Assembly (NCBI GenBank): GCA_964036315.1
Contig: OZ038517.1
Location: forward strand, 17,414,713-17,478,712
DNA length: 64,000 nucleotides
Reading direction: 5' to 3'
From: Acanthosepion esculentum
Lineage: Eukaryota > Mollusca > Cephalopoda > Sepiida > Sepiidae
The notes under the pieces were generated by a model. That model worked only from the letters and a program-made list of their open reading frames with translations. It ran no database searches and had not been told where the DNA came from. Each line of letters begins with the position of its first letter. The stretch's first letter is position 1. A program made the position numbers and the translations under genes. This document shows positions 53,270 through 63,835 of the stretch, piece after piece.

Positions 53270-54005
53270 GCCGCCAGATCAGGATTAATAATATTGCTGA
53301 TTCTTTTTTGGATTTTTATCAAGGAGCTGAAGATATCTAGCAAGGGAACCAGACCATATGCGGCATCAATATTCTAAGCAAGGGCGAATGGTAGATGTAT
53401 AGATATGTAAGATAGATTCTGGAGATAAAAATTGTCTCGCACGACACAGTGAACCAATTTTCTTAGCAGCTGACCTAGCACTGGATTCAATATAGTCTTT
53501 CCACTTCATGTCAGCTGAGAACGTGAGCCCGATAAGGCGCAATGAGTGACTTTCTCGGAGGTTAGCATCAGCTATGCCGGTGGAAGGCAGAAATGGGTCT
53601 TTCAGAGGATTAATAAAGACAAATTTAGTTTTGAAGGCGTTAAAATTAACAAGCCTTCTGTTGCCCCATTTAACGACGGACTTGAGGTTATAAAGTTGTT
53701 TTTTTATCACCTTCTATGTAGCCTGTCTTTTCAGGACGTGGATTATCATGGTCCACCACAACTTCCTATCCTTGGTAAATCTTAGCAAATTTTAACTTTT
53801 TATTATCTCTCTGTCGCTATCTATTTACTCAAGCTCTCTTCGAAGGTTACTCCTATACCCCCTCTGACCCCCTTACCTTCAATACGTCTTGTGTGTGTCA
53901 AGTTCTCTAAGCCATCTTATAGTCAATAGAATCCTATTTTCCTCTCTGTACTGTCCCTTCTGAACTTGAACGAAGACGGCTATTCACATCTTCTTCTACT
54001 TTGTA
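53270..54005 (-). mobile_element. Second LINE A/LINE B chimera
   Basis: Minus frame 53710-53366: KKQLYNLKSVVKWGNRRLVN, FNAFKTKFVFINPLKD, DANLRESHSLRLIGLTFSAD, MKWKDYIESSARSAAKKIGS, LSPESILHIYTSTIRPCLEY. It runs to CLEY, just before the EYC.HIW block. Upstream (53712-53960) the LINE B tail joins at the same point as in the 52451 copy, with one more LINE B scrap to 54005. Confidence 0.8.
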
Positions 54006-54029
54006 TCATTTAGTAATGTTTCTCTTTTG

Positions 54030-54410
54030 GAAAACATGGAGGTGGAAGGAAGTTCCGCAAGCGAGAAGTGCGAGAAAAGAAATTGTTAGCATGGAATTTA
54101 CGGTTACATACAACCAGCTCAACTGTAAATTAATGAGATCTTGTTACCAGTTGGCTGGAAAGCATGGAGCTGGAAGGGGATTCCACAAGTAAGAGGTGTG
54201 AGAAAAGAAACTGTTAGCATAGAACTTACGGCTACATCTAGCCAACTCAACTGTAAATTAATGAGATCTGAATGCCATCCAAGTATTGCGTTTAAATTCA
54301 AAAAGTTTTAGGTACCGTAATGAAGAGCTAATCTGAACAATTACCATGAAAGTATTTATAAAAAAGACACAGAGAGGCAACTTTATGGCACCAGACCAGG
54401 ACTAATAATA
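54030..54410 (-). mobile_element. LINE A C-terminus with ~120-bp internal duplication
   Basis: The segment coding for VCNRKFHANNFFSRTSRLRN occurs twice (about 54030-54145 and 54150-54265, plus form CAACTGTAAATTAATGAGATC at each end), followed by KYFHGNCSD.LF-type codons at 54310-54380. Confidence 0.75.
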
Positions 54411-54414
54411 ATGC

Positions 54415-54645
54415 TGATTTTTTAAGCATTTCACTGCAAGTGAGGCAGGAGTGCCACTGATCCATAGGGGGTTACATAGAGTGAAGCTGATAGGGGGGAA
54501 AAGTGTGTATAGAGGGAATGAGGAAAGGAGAAAAGATGAACAGGGTTCAAAACATCAGAAGATGGCGAATGACATTACTTGCTTCAAAAATTTAAATGCA
54601 AACAGAAGGGTGTTCCACAGGCGAGAAGTGGGATAAAACAAGATG
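54415..54645 (-). mobile_element. LINE A-related 3' end, variant
   Basis: Plus form TTTTTTAAGCATTTCACTGC, AAGTGAGGCAGGAGTGCCAC and GGGGGTTACATAGAGTGAAG; same layout as the LINE A end but a distinct subfamily shared with 55840-56010. Confidence 0.7.
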
Positions 54646-54659
54646 TTGGAGTAGAAGTG

Positions 54660-54890
54660 GGGGCTTAAGAAATAAAAATAAAACATAAAAAAAAATAAAA
54701 ACAAGCAAAATAATTTAACCTAAATAAATAAATAAACAAACAAATAAAAGACTTCCGATAAAAAAAAAAACGGCAAATGCACCACTGACGCGTATATATA
54801 AATAGCCAATTAAAATAACAGCACTCGTGGCCTGATGAATGCACCTAGCATGAAACAGTCTGTCACCACTAAGTGTTGACGTCTATGTTC

Positions 54891-54893
<3 letters not shown>
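54660..54893 (+). mobile_element. PLE-2 3' end with hammerhead
   Basis: AT-rich 3' UTR (AACAAGCAAAATAATTTAAC, AAAGACTTCCGATAAAA), then CGTATATATAAATAGCC, ACAGCACTCGTGGCCTGATG and GTGTTGACGTCTATGTTCAC, ending in TA. Severely 5'-truncated; no coding part. Confidence 0.82.
54822..54875 (+). ncRNA. Type I hammerhead ribozyme in PLE-2 end
   Basis: Stem I strand CACTCGTGGC (54822-54831), CTGATGA (54832-54838), stem II ATGC-ACCTA-GCAT (4 bp, 5-nt loop), GAA (54852-54854), stem III ACA-GTC-TGT, cleavage C at 54864, then ACCACTAAGTG. GTGG/CCAC and CACT/AGTG pair with a small internal loop; one C-A mismatch at the base of stem I (G in the 12827 copy). Stem II is better than in that copy. The fold fits the consensus; activity is untested. 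Confidence 0.82.
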
Positions 54894-54973
<80 letters not shown>

Positions 54974-54996
54974 AAGAGAGAGAGAGAGAGAGAGAG
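54894..54996. repeat. TA/GA compound microsatellite
   Basis: TA array directly after PLE-2, then GA. Confidence 0.95.
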
Positions 54997-55370
54997 GAAG
55001 ATGCTACTGTCTTGTTTTGTAACACACCAAACATACAAAGGGTATCTATACCTGTCAACTTAGCACCCACTTGACCTTTTGAACTGAGTCAGTTTTCCTT
55101 ACCAATACGTGATAAAAGCCTAAGTTTACCACAGCCTCATAATACACATGAAATATGGACAACCAAAAGGGCTAAAAACAATAAATGGGAGGATTCAATT
55201 TTTTGTTTATTAATAGCTTCCCTTTTATAACCCAAATATTTATGTATGTAAAATTAGAAACAAAAAAGTAATTTACCTCTGTATAGTGCACCTTGTCACC
55301 AAAAATGCATGATTTTTAACCACTTAAAAAATATTACCTGTGGAAAGTGTGAACCTCTGTTATATTGTTT
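54997..55370. other. No recognised feature
   Basis: AT-rich spacer. Confidence 0.45.
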
Positions 55371-55371
55371 T

Positions 55372-55800
55372 TTTGTTTAAATCAGCATCACCCTATGCAA
55401 GGCAGTAAAGTCACAAGGGGTTACAGGGTGTGGTGGAATTAGGGACAGAAACAATAATAATGGATGGGAAGAGGAAAGAGTAATCAAGAGGGCAATAGAT
55501 AGTGATTGATATTGCATTTAATTTTTTGCAGATTAAAGTTGGCTGGAAAGCATGGAACCAGAAGGGAGTTCCACAAGTGAGAAGTATGAGAATAGAAACT
55601 GTTAGCATAGAATTTACAGTTTCATCTAGCCAGCTCAACTGTAAATTGATGAGATCTTGACGCCAGTCTAGTACTGCACTTAAATTCAAAAAGTTTGAGG
55701 TACCATAGTGAAGAGCTCATCTGAACAATTACCGTGAAAGTATTTAATAGAAAAGACACAGAGAGGCAACTTCATGGCAGTGAACAAGTGACTAAAGGTG
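55372..55800 (-). mobile_element. LINE A C-terminus and 3' end
   Basis: Plus form ATCAGCATCACCCTATGCAA (3' end) through AAACTGTTAGCATAGAATTT and CAACTGTAAATTGATGAGATC to ACCGTGAAAGTATTTAATAG (KYFHGN region). Contains stops. Same structure as 56095-56455. Confidence 0.8.
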
Positions 55801-56010
55801 AGCCACCAGACCGGGACTAATAACATTGCTGAATTTTTTTTTTTTTAAGCATTTCACTGCAAGTGAGGCAGGAGTGCCACTGGTCCATAGGGAGTTACAT
55901 AGAGTGAAGCTGAGAGAGAAAAAATGTGTATAGAGGGAATGAGGAAAAGAGAAAAGCTGAACAGGGTTCAAAACATCAGAAGATGGCGATTGACATTGCA
56001 TTTAAATGTG
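55801..56010 (-). mobile_element. LINE A-related 3' end, variant
   Basis: AAGCATTTCACTGCAAGTG, GAGTGCCACTGGTCCATAGG and ATTGACATTGCATTTAAATG, matching 54415-54645. The 54-kb and 55-kb regions thus repeat the same order of two pieces. Confidence 0.72.
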
Positions 56011-56094
56011 ATTAACTTTGACAATTGTTTAAAAATCACTTTTTCTTTTTTTTACATAATAAATGTTCCTTCCTTAATAATTGCTTCGTCTTCT

Positions 56095-56455
56095 ACTGCG
56101 CTCTGTCTATCATTATTTTAAAAAATCGAGTCACCCCATGCAAGGCAGTAAAACCACTAAGACACAAGCAGTTACAGGGTGGGGAAGAATTAGGAACATA
56201 AAGCAAGTAATCATGAGGACAGGAGATAGCGATTGACATGGCATTTAATTTTTGGCAGATTAAACTTGGCTGGAAAGCATGGACCTGCAAGGGAGTTCCA
56301 CAAGCGAGAAGTGCTAGTAAAGAAACAGCATAGAACATACGGCTACATCTAGCCAGCTCAGAAGTAAATTGATGAGATCTTGACGCCAGTCTAGTACTGC
56401 GCTTAAATTCAAAAAGTCTAGGTACCATAGCTAAGAGTGATATTGTAAAAATACA
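56095..56455 (-). mobile_element. LINE A C-terminus and 3' end
   Basis: Minus frames: FCIFTISLLAMVPRLFEFKR, STRLASRSHQFTSELARCSR, MFYAVSLLALLACGTPLQVH over the usual tail. 3' end (plus form GAGTCACCCCATGCAAGGC) near 56128. Confidence 0.78.
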
Positions 56456-56881
56456 AAATGTGGCCAAAAAGGCGAATGAGGAAAAGGACGGTCATCTTCT
56501 GTCTTAATATTAAACTTAGCTAGCCACAAACACTGACCCAAACATACAACTAATATTTCCTTACACCAAAACAACGCATTCTTACTTACCTTTCTTACTA
56601 CATTCGCCATAATACCCCCTTGTCTCTATGAAAGTCCTAACTAGTCCCCGTATGTACAATTCATTATCTGGGGGGTGGGGAGCTCATCCGAACAATTACC
56701 ATGAAAGTATTTATAGAAAAGACCTACAGAGACAACCTTACTTACTTAATGAATGATAATCCTCACAAATTGCTTAAAAAAATCTCCTTTATTTTTTGAC
56801 AGGTGGTCTAGTCAATTAGTGTCTTTCAGGGAAGACTCTTAAGCACTTTAGTACCTCGCCATCTTTCTTTCTATTTATGTC

Positions 56882-56915
<34 letters not shown>

Positions 56916-57080
56916 ACCGAATCAAGTTTTAAGAAAAATACAGATGTGCTTGTTGGGGTTAGCGTCTAGGAACCAAATCGATGCATTAATTGCTTTCACT
57001 TTCACTTTCACACAAATATCCTTTGAGAATGTATGAATCTGTTCCTTATCCTGCATCTATTTGTTAAGACTCGCTAGCCT
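56456..57080. other. Unassigned; LINE A scrap and ATT run
   Basis: AGCTCATCCGAACAATTACC with ATGAAAGTATTTATAG near 56690 is a LINE A scrap. ATT units at 56886-56912. Nothing else seen. Confidence 0.5.
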
Positions 57081-57084
57081 TGAG

Positions 57085-57310
57085 TGACAACCGGTCTAGG
57101 AGAAGGACAACACTGAATTCAAAAGCCTACTTATTATCGCAACCACGGCACAAACGAAATAGGAATGACAGAAATCGGCAGCTGAAATTTCTGGGACACA
57201 TAATGAGGAAGAAAGGATTGGAGCATTTAACACTCAAAAGGCTCATAGCTAAGCAGCGAATAATCTATTTAATAAGTTTCAGTGAATGGGCGATAACAAT
57301 AAACAATAGC
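57085..57310 (+). mobile_element. LINE B C-terminal fragment
   Basis: Frame 57080-57331: RNRQLKFLGHIMRKKGLEHL, then AKQRIIYLISFSEWAI. This is the RQLKFLGH.MRK...RQR.TYL block of LINE B. A GRSRG-type stretch is missing, so it has a small deletion. Confidence 0.75.
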
Positions 57311-58035
57311 GGGATGGGGGTAAAACGGTAGCAGTTATTTAGACCAACAAAACCAGTGCAATTATAGGCCACGACTTGAAATGGAACGGCATATAAAAGT
57401 AAAAGCCGATTCATTACAGTAGAATTTGTCCAACTCCAGACACGAGAGCCGCTCAAGCTAGAGGGGTTACTTATGAAATTGTAATGATTAATGAGGAGTG
57501 TAACAGGAAATGAGGTTTCTGAGGATAAGCTTCTCGAGTAAAAGATTTGGTAAAGGAGCATCAAGCATTTAAACAAAAAAAAACGGAATAAGAATGAGAA
57601 TAATCAGAACCGGTGCATACTATCCCCGAAAACTCAATCAGGGAGGCGCAAGCCTAACTGGGGACCCCGGGCAGTGCTTTGTGACCTTCGCTTATCTTAT
57701 GAACATTTGCTTTTTTTCTTTACTTACATTAATATATGTTACAAGTTAATCTAAGCACGACTGACTGTTGAAGGGCGAAACATTTCCGCCGATTTTGACA
57801 TAATTCTGGGCTCATTTTTTTCGTTCAAATTCGGGAGTCTTTTTTTTGTGCTCATGCTAAGTCTCGAAAGAAACATGATATAAAATACACCATTTTTTAT
57901 CCGTAATGTTGAATGTGTTAAATTAAAATTATTCAACTTTTTAACAACAAAATTTTCAAGTTGATATTAAAAACTGTCGCAAAACAATGTTGATTTATTC
58001 GAAGATGGAATGATAGATTGTAAGATGTCTCTAAT
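57311..58035. other. No recognised feature
   Basis: Short minus frames 57265-57576 and 57751-57936 without motif. Confidence 0.45.
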
Positions 58036-58039
58036 TTGT

Positions 58040-58510
58040 ATTTATATATATATATATTTTTTAAGCGTTCCACCCCAAGCAAGGCTAGAAGCCACTAGTA
58101 CGCAAGGTGCTACATAGAATTGGAGTGAGTCCAAATAGGAGTGATAGAGGAAAGGATGAAGAGAAGGATAGGGGATAGATCACGGCATCTGGAGACGTAG
58201 ATTGACATTACATTTGAATAGTTGGAGATTATAGCTATCAGGGAAACAGGAAAAGGGAAGGGAGTTCCACAGGCGAGAAGTGCGAGACATGAAGCTATTG
58301 AAGTAGAAAAGACGGCTACATTTAACAGTTTCGACAGTGAAAGGGTGAGAGCGGAATACCAGCCTAGTAGAACGCTTAAATTCATGGGGTCTGGGAACCA
58401 GCGAAAGCAGATCATCGGAGCAGTTACCGTGAAAGTATTTGTAAAAAAGACAGAGGGAGGCGACGGCACGTCTGTGAGAGAGCGACTGCATGAAAGATAC
58501 ATTTTATTCA
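58040..58510 (-). mobile_element. LINE A C-terminus and 3' end
   Basis: Minus frame 58491-58180: [80 protein letters not shown], then [16 protein letters not shown]. 103 residues without a stop, the cleanest LINE A tail here. The 3' end (plus form CACCCCAAGCAAGGCTAGAA) abuts a short TA run at 58042. Confidence 0.85.
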
Positions 58511-58565
58511 TTTTCAATTTTTCTAATTGAATTGTTCATCTATAATCCGTATGATCCGCAATTGT

Positions 58566-58569
<4 letters not shown>

Positions 58570-58636
<67 letters not shown>
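58570..58636. repeat. TA microsatellite
   Basis: TA array directly against the left TIR of the Tc1 element; a smaller TA run follows the right TIR. Confidence 0.95.
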
Positions 58637-58639
<3 letters not shown>

Positions 58640-59588
58640 TGTGCTGTTCGATAAAAATGAGTCACCTGATTTTTTTACTTAAAAATTTTTTCGCCTATTG
58701 TTTTGGGGGTCAAATTAATTTTTAATCTTACTAATATAAAGACCCCTTCCCGACCACCTAGTAAAAAAGTTTACTCACCCTAAGGTATTCTATTGATAAT
58801 TATAATTTTGGATATAAATGAGATTTAGGGAAAAACTCTGTTCAAAAAAAGTGACTCACTTATTTCCTGCAACTAGTAATCAATAGAAACATAACCAAAC
58901 AGCTTTAAATAAGAATAATAGAGGTAGAATTTATTTATAATAGGTAATATAGTTCGAAATATTTAATAATCTATGGGTCCTCCTTTATTTTGAATAACCT
59001 TTTCAACCCTTTTTGCCATTGACTTGATTAGGTTCTGGCAAATCTCATCTCCAAGCATTGAATACCATTCGGATATGAAATTCACAATCAAATCCTCTTT
59101 GTTGCTCAACTGCTTTCTCGAGAGCCTGTACTTTATAATGCTCCATAAGTTTTCTATGGGGTTGAGGTCAGGAGATTGGGGTGGCCATGTCATAACACTC
59201 ACCTGCTTCTCATCAAAGTATTCCTTCATAAATTTTGATTTGTGACAGGGAGCATTATCCTGCATAAAAATGAGCTTGGTGGGGTCAATTTGCACCCTTT
59301 CCGTAGAAGGGAGCAGCCAAGACTCTAAAATTCTCTTGTACTGTTCGCTCCTGAGGGTCTTTTCAATAGATTTTAAGAAATCAGTTCCATGAAAAGGAAA
59401 GCATCCCCAGAACATTATACTGAACGGATGCTTGACAGTACTTATTGCTAAATTCAAAGAGCTTTCAAAGCTTCTTGTTCGGATTTTGGATAGCTTATCC
59501 TTTGAATTTAGCTCAACTTTCGTTTCATCGGAGAAGAGAACATTTAGTAAAAAAATCAGGTGAGTCACTTTTATCGAACAGCACTGTA
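58637..59588 (-). mobile_element. Tc1-type transposon, internally deleted, TIRs intact
   Basis: Left TIR 58637-58679 (TACTGTGCTGTTCGATAAAA...) and right TIR 59546-59588 (reverse of TACAGTGCTGTTCGATAAAA...) match over ~43 bp with a few differences. Element length 952 bp against about 1.3-1.7 kb usual for the family. TA lies at both ends but sits in TA arrays, so the target duplication is ambiguous. The transposase 5' half is deleted from just inside the right TIR. A non-autonomous derivative. Confidence 0.92.
58963..59544 (-). pseudogene. Tc1-type DD34E transposase, N-terminally deleted
   Basis: About 190 codons without a stop. The frame starts in TIR sequence and enters the protein at NVLFSDETKVEL, the first catalytic D. 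Then FSIMFWGCFPFHGTDF, LIFMQDNAPCHKSKF (second D) and SPDLNPIENLWSIIKYRL with the E 34 residues after the second D, so DD34E as in Tc1. It ends MAKRVEKVIQNKGGPIDY. The DNA-binding half (paired helix-turn-helix, nuclear signal) is absent, so it cannot act alone. The undamaged catalytic part implies a recent deletion or insertion. Confidence 0.92.
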
Positions 59589-59601
59589 TATATATATATA
59601 T

Positions 59602-60295
59602 TATCTCGTAGGGTCGTAGGGTCACTATGTGTACTACAGCTATAGTAGAAGTGGTATTTTCTGGGCAAGATAGCTATTGTTGGTATAGGTTTTAAGGGGC
59701 GTGGAACCGCCTCTTAATTGATGTTGTTCCCAGGTCCACTCTGACCAGGGGTGGTAGCACCTGTTAGGGTCCCTGCTATTATCAAAAAGTTAACATCCAA
59801 ACTTGTGTAACAATAGGTTTTAATACCAGAAATACTTTGTAATAATAATAATAAAAAAATTATTACCTGCAACAATTTTTGAAGGAAAAATTATTATCAG
59901 CAATACTTTTAAAAAAATACCAGCAAAACAAACAGCTATACATACTTTTGAAAAAAAATATGACCAGCTATAGATTTCTTCAAGGAAGAATATTCCCAGA
60001 AATAGATTTTTGAAGAAAAACATATTACCAGCAATAAAAATTTTGTCGGCATTAAATAACCCATTGGGGTTGATTATGCTGTAAAACAAAACAAACCAAA
60101 CAAACATTTCTTCACAAGGAATGACTACAAACTAGTGAATAAGAGCAAAATATTAGTAAATTTGAACAGTTCCTCTGTATATTAGACATTGGGGTACGGC
60201 GACTCGAAGACCGATTAAGAAAACATGATCAACATTTGAATAGACAGGTCTTGTCGCTCGAATTTAATAAACAGGCCTAAACCAATGTTTGAATA
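59602..60295. other. Unassigned; loose ~40-bp A-rich repeats at 59820-60050
   Basis: TACCAGCAA/ACCTGCAA blocks followed by ATTTTTGAAGG or ATACTTTTGAAA recur about six times. GGCATTAAATAACCCATTGG near 60050 matches 3148. No coding signal. Confidence 0.5.
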
Positions 60296-60671
60296 TACAG
60301 GGTGATTGAAAAACAACTCCCTATTTTATGTATGAGTGGCCAGTCAGGAGTCCTGACTTAACAACCTGTGACTTTTCTTCTTTGGGGTTGGCCAAAGGAG
60401 CAATTCGATTATACCAATCCAAGACTTTCGAAGAACTTGAAGGGCGAATGCAAGAAGTTATGTCTTCCATACCACAAGAGTTCCAATTGAAATAAGTTGA
60501 TACGAGTCCTAAGCGACTCAAGAAGCTGGTAGCGAAATCTGGTGCCCATATTGAATTTTAAATAAAACCTCATGCTAAACAATTTCCTCTCATATCCATT
60601 TCTTGTAAATATTGTAGTTAATAAATAAATTATAAGCATTTTAGAATAAGTTACTTTTCAATCACCCTGTA
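60296..60671 (+). mobile_element. 376-bp mariner-type deletion derivative
   Basis: Perfect 17-bp TIRs: TACAGGGTGATTGAAAA at 60296 and its reverse complement at 60655-60671. Inside, a shifted frame reads WPVRSPDL-like sequence (plus-strand GTGGCCAGTCAGGAGTCCTG), CDF.LWGWPKEQFDYTN, FEELEGRMQEVMSSIPQ, LKKLVAKSGAHIEF. That is the C-terminal quarter of a mariner-type transposase, from the last catalytic block (SPDLT..DFFLWG) to the G.HIE end. Everything before it is deleted. Confidence 0.88.
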
Positions 60672-60924
60672 TATATGGAGGTACGTTGGAGTAATGGATA
60701 GCGGTTCGGATTTATTTATTTATTTATTATTACAATTCCTTCTTTCTGCATTCCTTTTCTTCTCCCTTTCTTTCTTTCTTTCTTTCTTTTTTTCTTTCTT
60801 TGTTTCTATACCGTAAAGAAATTAGCTTTAATATATGAACAGAAATAACCCAGAAGTACAATTTCTTAAATTGTAAGTCATATTTCTAATATATGACCGG
60901 AAATCCGACTCGGTGATTGTAGCT
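60672..60924. other. TTTC/TATT-rich spacer
   Basis: TTTA and TTTC runs at 60710-60805; no gene seen. Confidence 0.5.
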
Positions 60925-61395
60925 TTTTCTTCTTCTTTATGTGGCGTGTTCCTTCAAGATGTGCACGATCATGGCTCTCCACAATTTCCTAAACCATCCA
61001 TTGACTCAAGCTTCTTCTTCTTCTTCTTCTTGTGGCCTGTTTCTTCAAAACGTAAACGATCATGGCTCTTCAAAACTTCCTGTCTTTCGTTGCTCTTTAG
61101 ACATTTTGTCTTTTTCGTTATTTATCCTAAATCTCGATCCGCCATCCATTTACCTACGCTCATTCTTCTTATTCTATGAGCCGTTACCCTTCAGGGCGTT
61201 GGCGATCATGGCTCTCCACAATTTACTATCCTTCGTATTGCCTTTTTGTTATCTCTCCTAAATCTTACTCCTCCATCGATTTACCCCAGCTCGCTAGGTA
61301 GCTTGTTTTGATTTCCTATATCTCTCTTGCGTACAATCCGTCCTGTGAGTATCAAATTTCCCAGCCCGCTTTCCTCGTTTTTAATCGGACAGATT
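60925..61395 (-). mobile_element. Three LINE B 3' ends in tandem
   Basis: Plus forms GATCATGGCTCTCCACAATT (60967), GATCATGGCTCTTCAAAACT (61059) and GATCATGGCTCTCCACAATT (61205). On the minus strand each reads KDRKLWRAMIVHVL-like, and the first two are followed by GAA runs (TTCTTC at 60930 and 61013 on the plus strand). The third is longest, to about 61395. Confidence 0.8.
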
Positions 61396-62115
61396 TTTCC
61401 TTCAGCGGCAGAGAAAGAGGTTGCACGTTTTTTTTTTGTTTGTTTGTTTGTTGTTTTTTTTCATTTCTATTTTATTGTTGTTTGTAGATATTAGACATAC
61501 TTCAGTTTGTTTGTTTGTTTTTTTTTCAGTTGTCTTACGAATTCACTAGCTGTGGTGAATAGACTCATGGAACATTACGCAGGAAATGACTTTAGGATCG
61601 ACATCACTGAAGCCATCACTATGGCGATTTTCCAAACGTAGCTTGGAAGCGTCGAAAGAACATAAAAACGATATGTTTATAAAATTAATTTAAAAGGGGG
61701 TTTTCATTTGGGTTATGTACCCTTATTGCGCGTTGGGTTTCTTTCGAAAATAATTTAATTAATAAGCTTTAAAAATGTTCACGGCACGCGTACGATCGTT
61801 TCTTCCGCGATGGGATTGCAATGCTTGAGCATCGTCGGACCAAAGGCATTGATGTCAAGGCGGGTGGGGCTATATTGAAAAATAGTGAAAAACTCTCTTG
61901 TTTATCCAACGCCTTCTGGGTGAGGCTTAGAATGTTTCTGAACGGCCCTCGTAAGATAAAAGGAAATATCGTTAGAAACAAAGAACATGGTGATAAAGTA
62001 CCATGTAAAATCAATCCTCTTATATGACACGAATGACGAATATTTTCCATCGCAAATGAAGAGGTTACTTGAAGCAACGGAGATTTTAGTTTTCAACGGA
62101 AAGGATCCTATGAAT
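61396..62115. other. Unassigned sequence
   Basis: T-rich runs at 61425-61530, then higher-complexity sequence with overlapping frames at 61769-62126, none recognised. A segment around CAAATGAAGAGGTTACTTG, CAACGGAGATTTTAG (62054) recurs near 62713, flanking the TTTC array. Confidence 0.5.
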
Positions 62116-62119
62116 TCTA

Positions 62120-62278
62120 TGGACATTTCTTTCTTTCATCCTTTCTTTCTTTCCTTTCTTTCTTTCTTTCATCCTTTCTTTCTTTCCTTTCTTTCTTTCT
62201 TTCGTGCTTTCTTTCTTTCTTTCTTTTTCCTTCCTTCCTTTCTTCCATCCTTCTTTTTGTATGTGCTTCCTTATTTCC

Positions 62279-62317
<39 letters not shown>

Positions 62318-62700
62318 TTTCTTTCTTTCTTCCTTTCTTTCTTTCTTTCTTTATTTATTTATTTCTTTTTGATTAATTTGTTTCTTTAATTTATTCTTTC
62401 TTCCTTTCTTTCTATTTTCTTTCTTTCTTTTTGATTAATTTCTTTCTTTCATTCTCTCTTCCTTCCTTTCTATTTTCTTTCTTTCTCTCTTTCTTTCTTT
62501 TTGATTAATTTATTTTTTCTTTCATACTTTCTTCCTTTCTTTCTTTCTTTCTTTCTTTTTGATTAATTTCTTTCTTTCTTTCACGGACTGTTTACATTTT
62601 TTTCCATTTTTTTGTTTTTATTTAAAATAATTTCCTTTCTTTGTATGTGTTTGCTTCCTTCTTTCTTTCTTTTTTTTTCTTATAATAGTTTATAATTCTT
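62120..62700. repeat. TTTC/TTCC microsatellite
   Basis: CTTT-based runs with TTTTTGATTAATTT spacers about every 60-90 bp (62367, 62429, 62500, 62558). The flanks CAAATGAAGA.G.TACTTGAA and GAATTCTATGGACA occur on both sides (62054-62125 and 62712-62780), so the array lies inside a duplicated segment. Confidence 0.93.
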
Positions 62701-62843
62701 TCATTCATTCACAAATGAAGAAGCTACTTGAACCAACGGAGATTTTTTTTCAACCGGAGGATGCTGAGAATTCTATGGACAAAGCATATTAGTAACGATG
62801 ACGCCTTAAAGGAAACAGTAGCAAAAAGTTGCTAATTAGAATC

Positions 62844-63394
<551 letters not shown>

Positions 63395-63735
63395 ACACCC
63401 GGTCGAAGACGGGTTATACTTCTAGAGAATCGGAAAGGAATAGCTCAAATTTCTCGGTGCATAATGAGGAAGGGAGACTTAGAAAATTGGACATTCACAG
63501 GAGATGACAAGAAAACAGCGAAGAATCAACCTAACGAACTTGTGTACACAGATGACAGAAAGAAGGATTGACAGGAATGGTAAAAAGATAAACGTCATTA
63601 AAAGGTACAAAAGACAGAAAATTGTGGAGAGCCATGATCCCTCAGGAGCGTAGGGAACAAGACCCCTAGAAGAAGAAGAAGAAGAAGAAGAAGAAGAAGA
63701 AGAAGAAGAAGAAGAAGAAGAAGAAGAAGGCATGT
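63395..63735 (+). mobile_element. LINE B 3' end with GAA tail
   Basis: Decayed coding: KEIAQISRCIMRKGDLENWT-like (the LKFLGH.MRK block), TNLCTQMTERRIDRNGKK, then ACAGAAAATTGTGGAGAGCC, the KDRKLWRAM codons. After GGAACAAGACCCCT the sequence becomes a pure GAA array (63667-63729), a clear example of LINE B ending in GAA. Confidence 0.82.
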
Positions 63736-63833
63736 TTCAAATGTTTTTAATTGTTTAAGGAATTTGTGGATGATAAATTTCTTCACCGCCTTCAGCCATT
63801 TATGGATAACTACTTGATTCCATGTCAATCGTA
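63736..63833. other. No recognised feature
   Basis: Short spacer. Confidence 0.4.
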
Positions 63834-63835
63834 TA

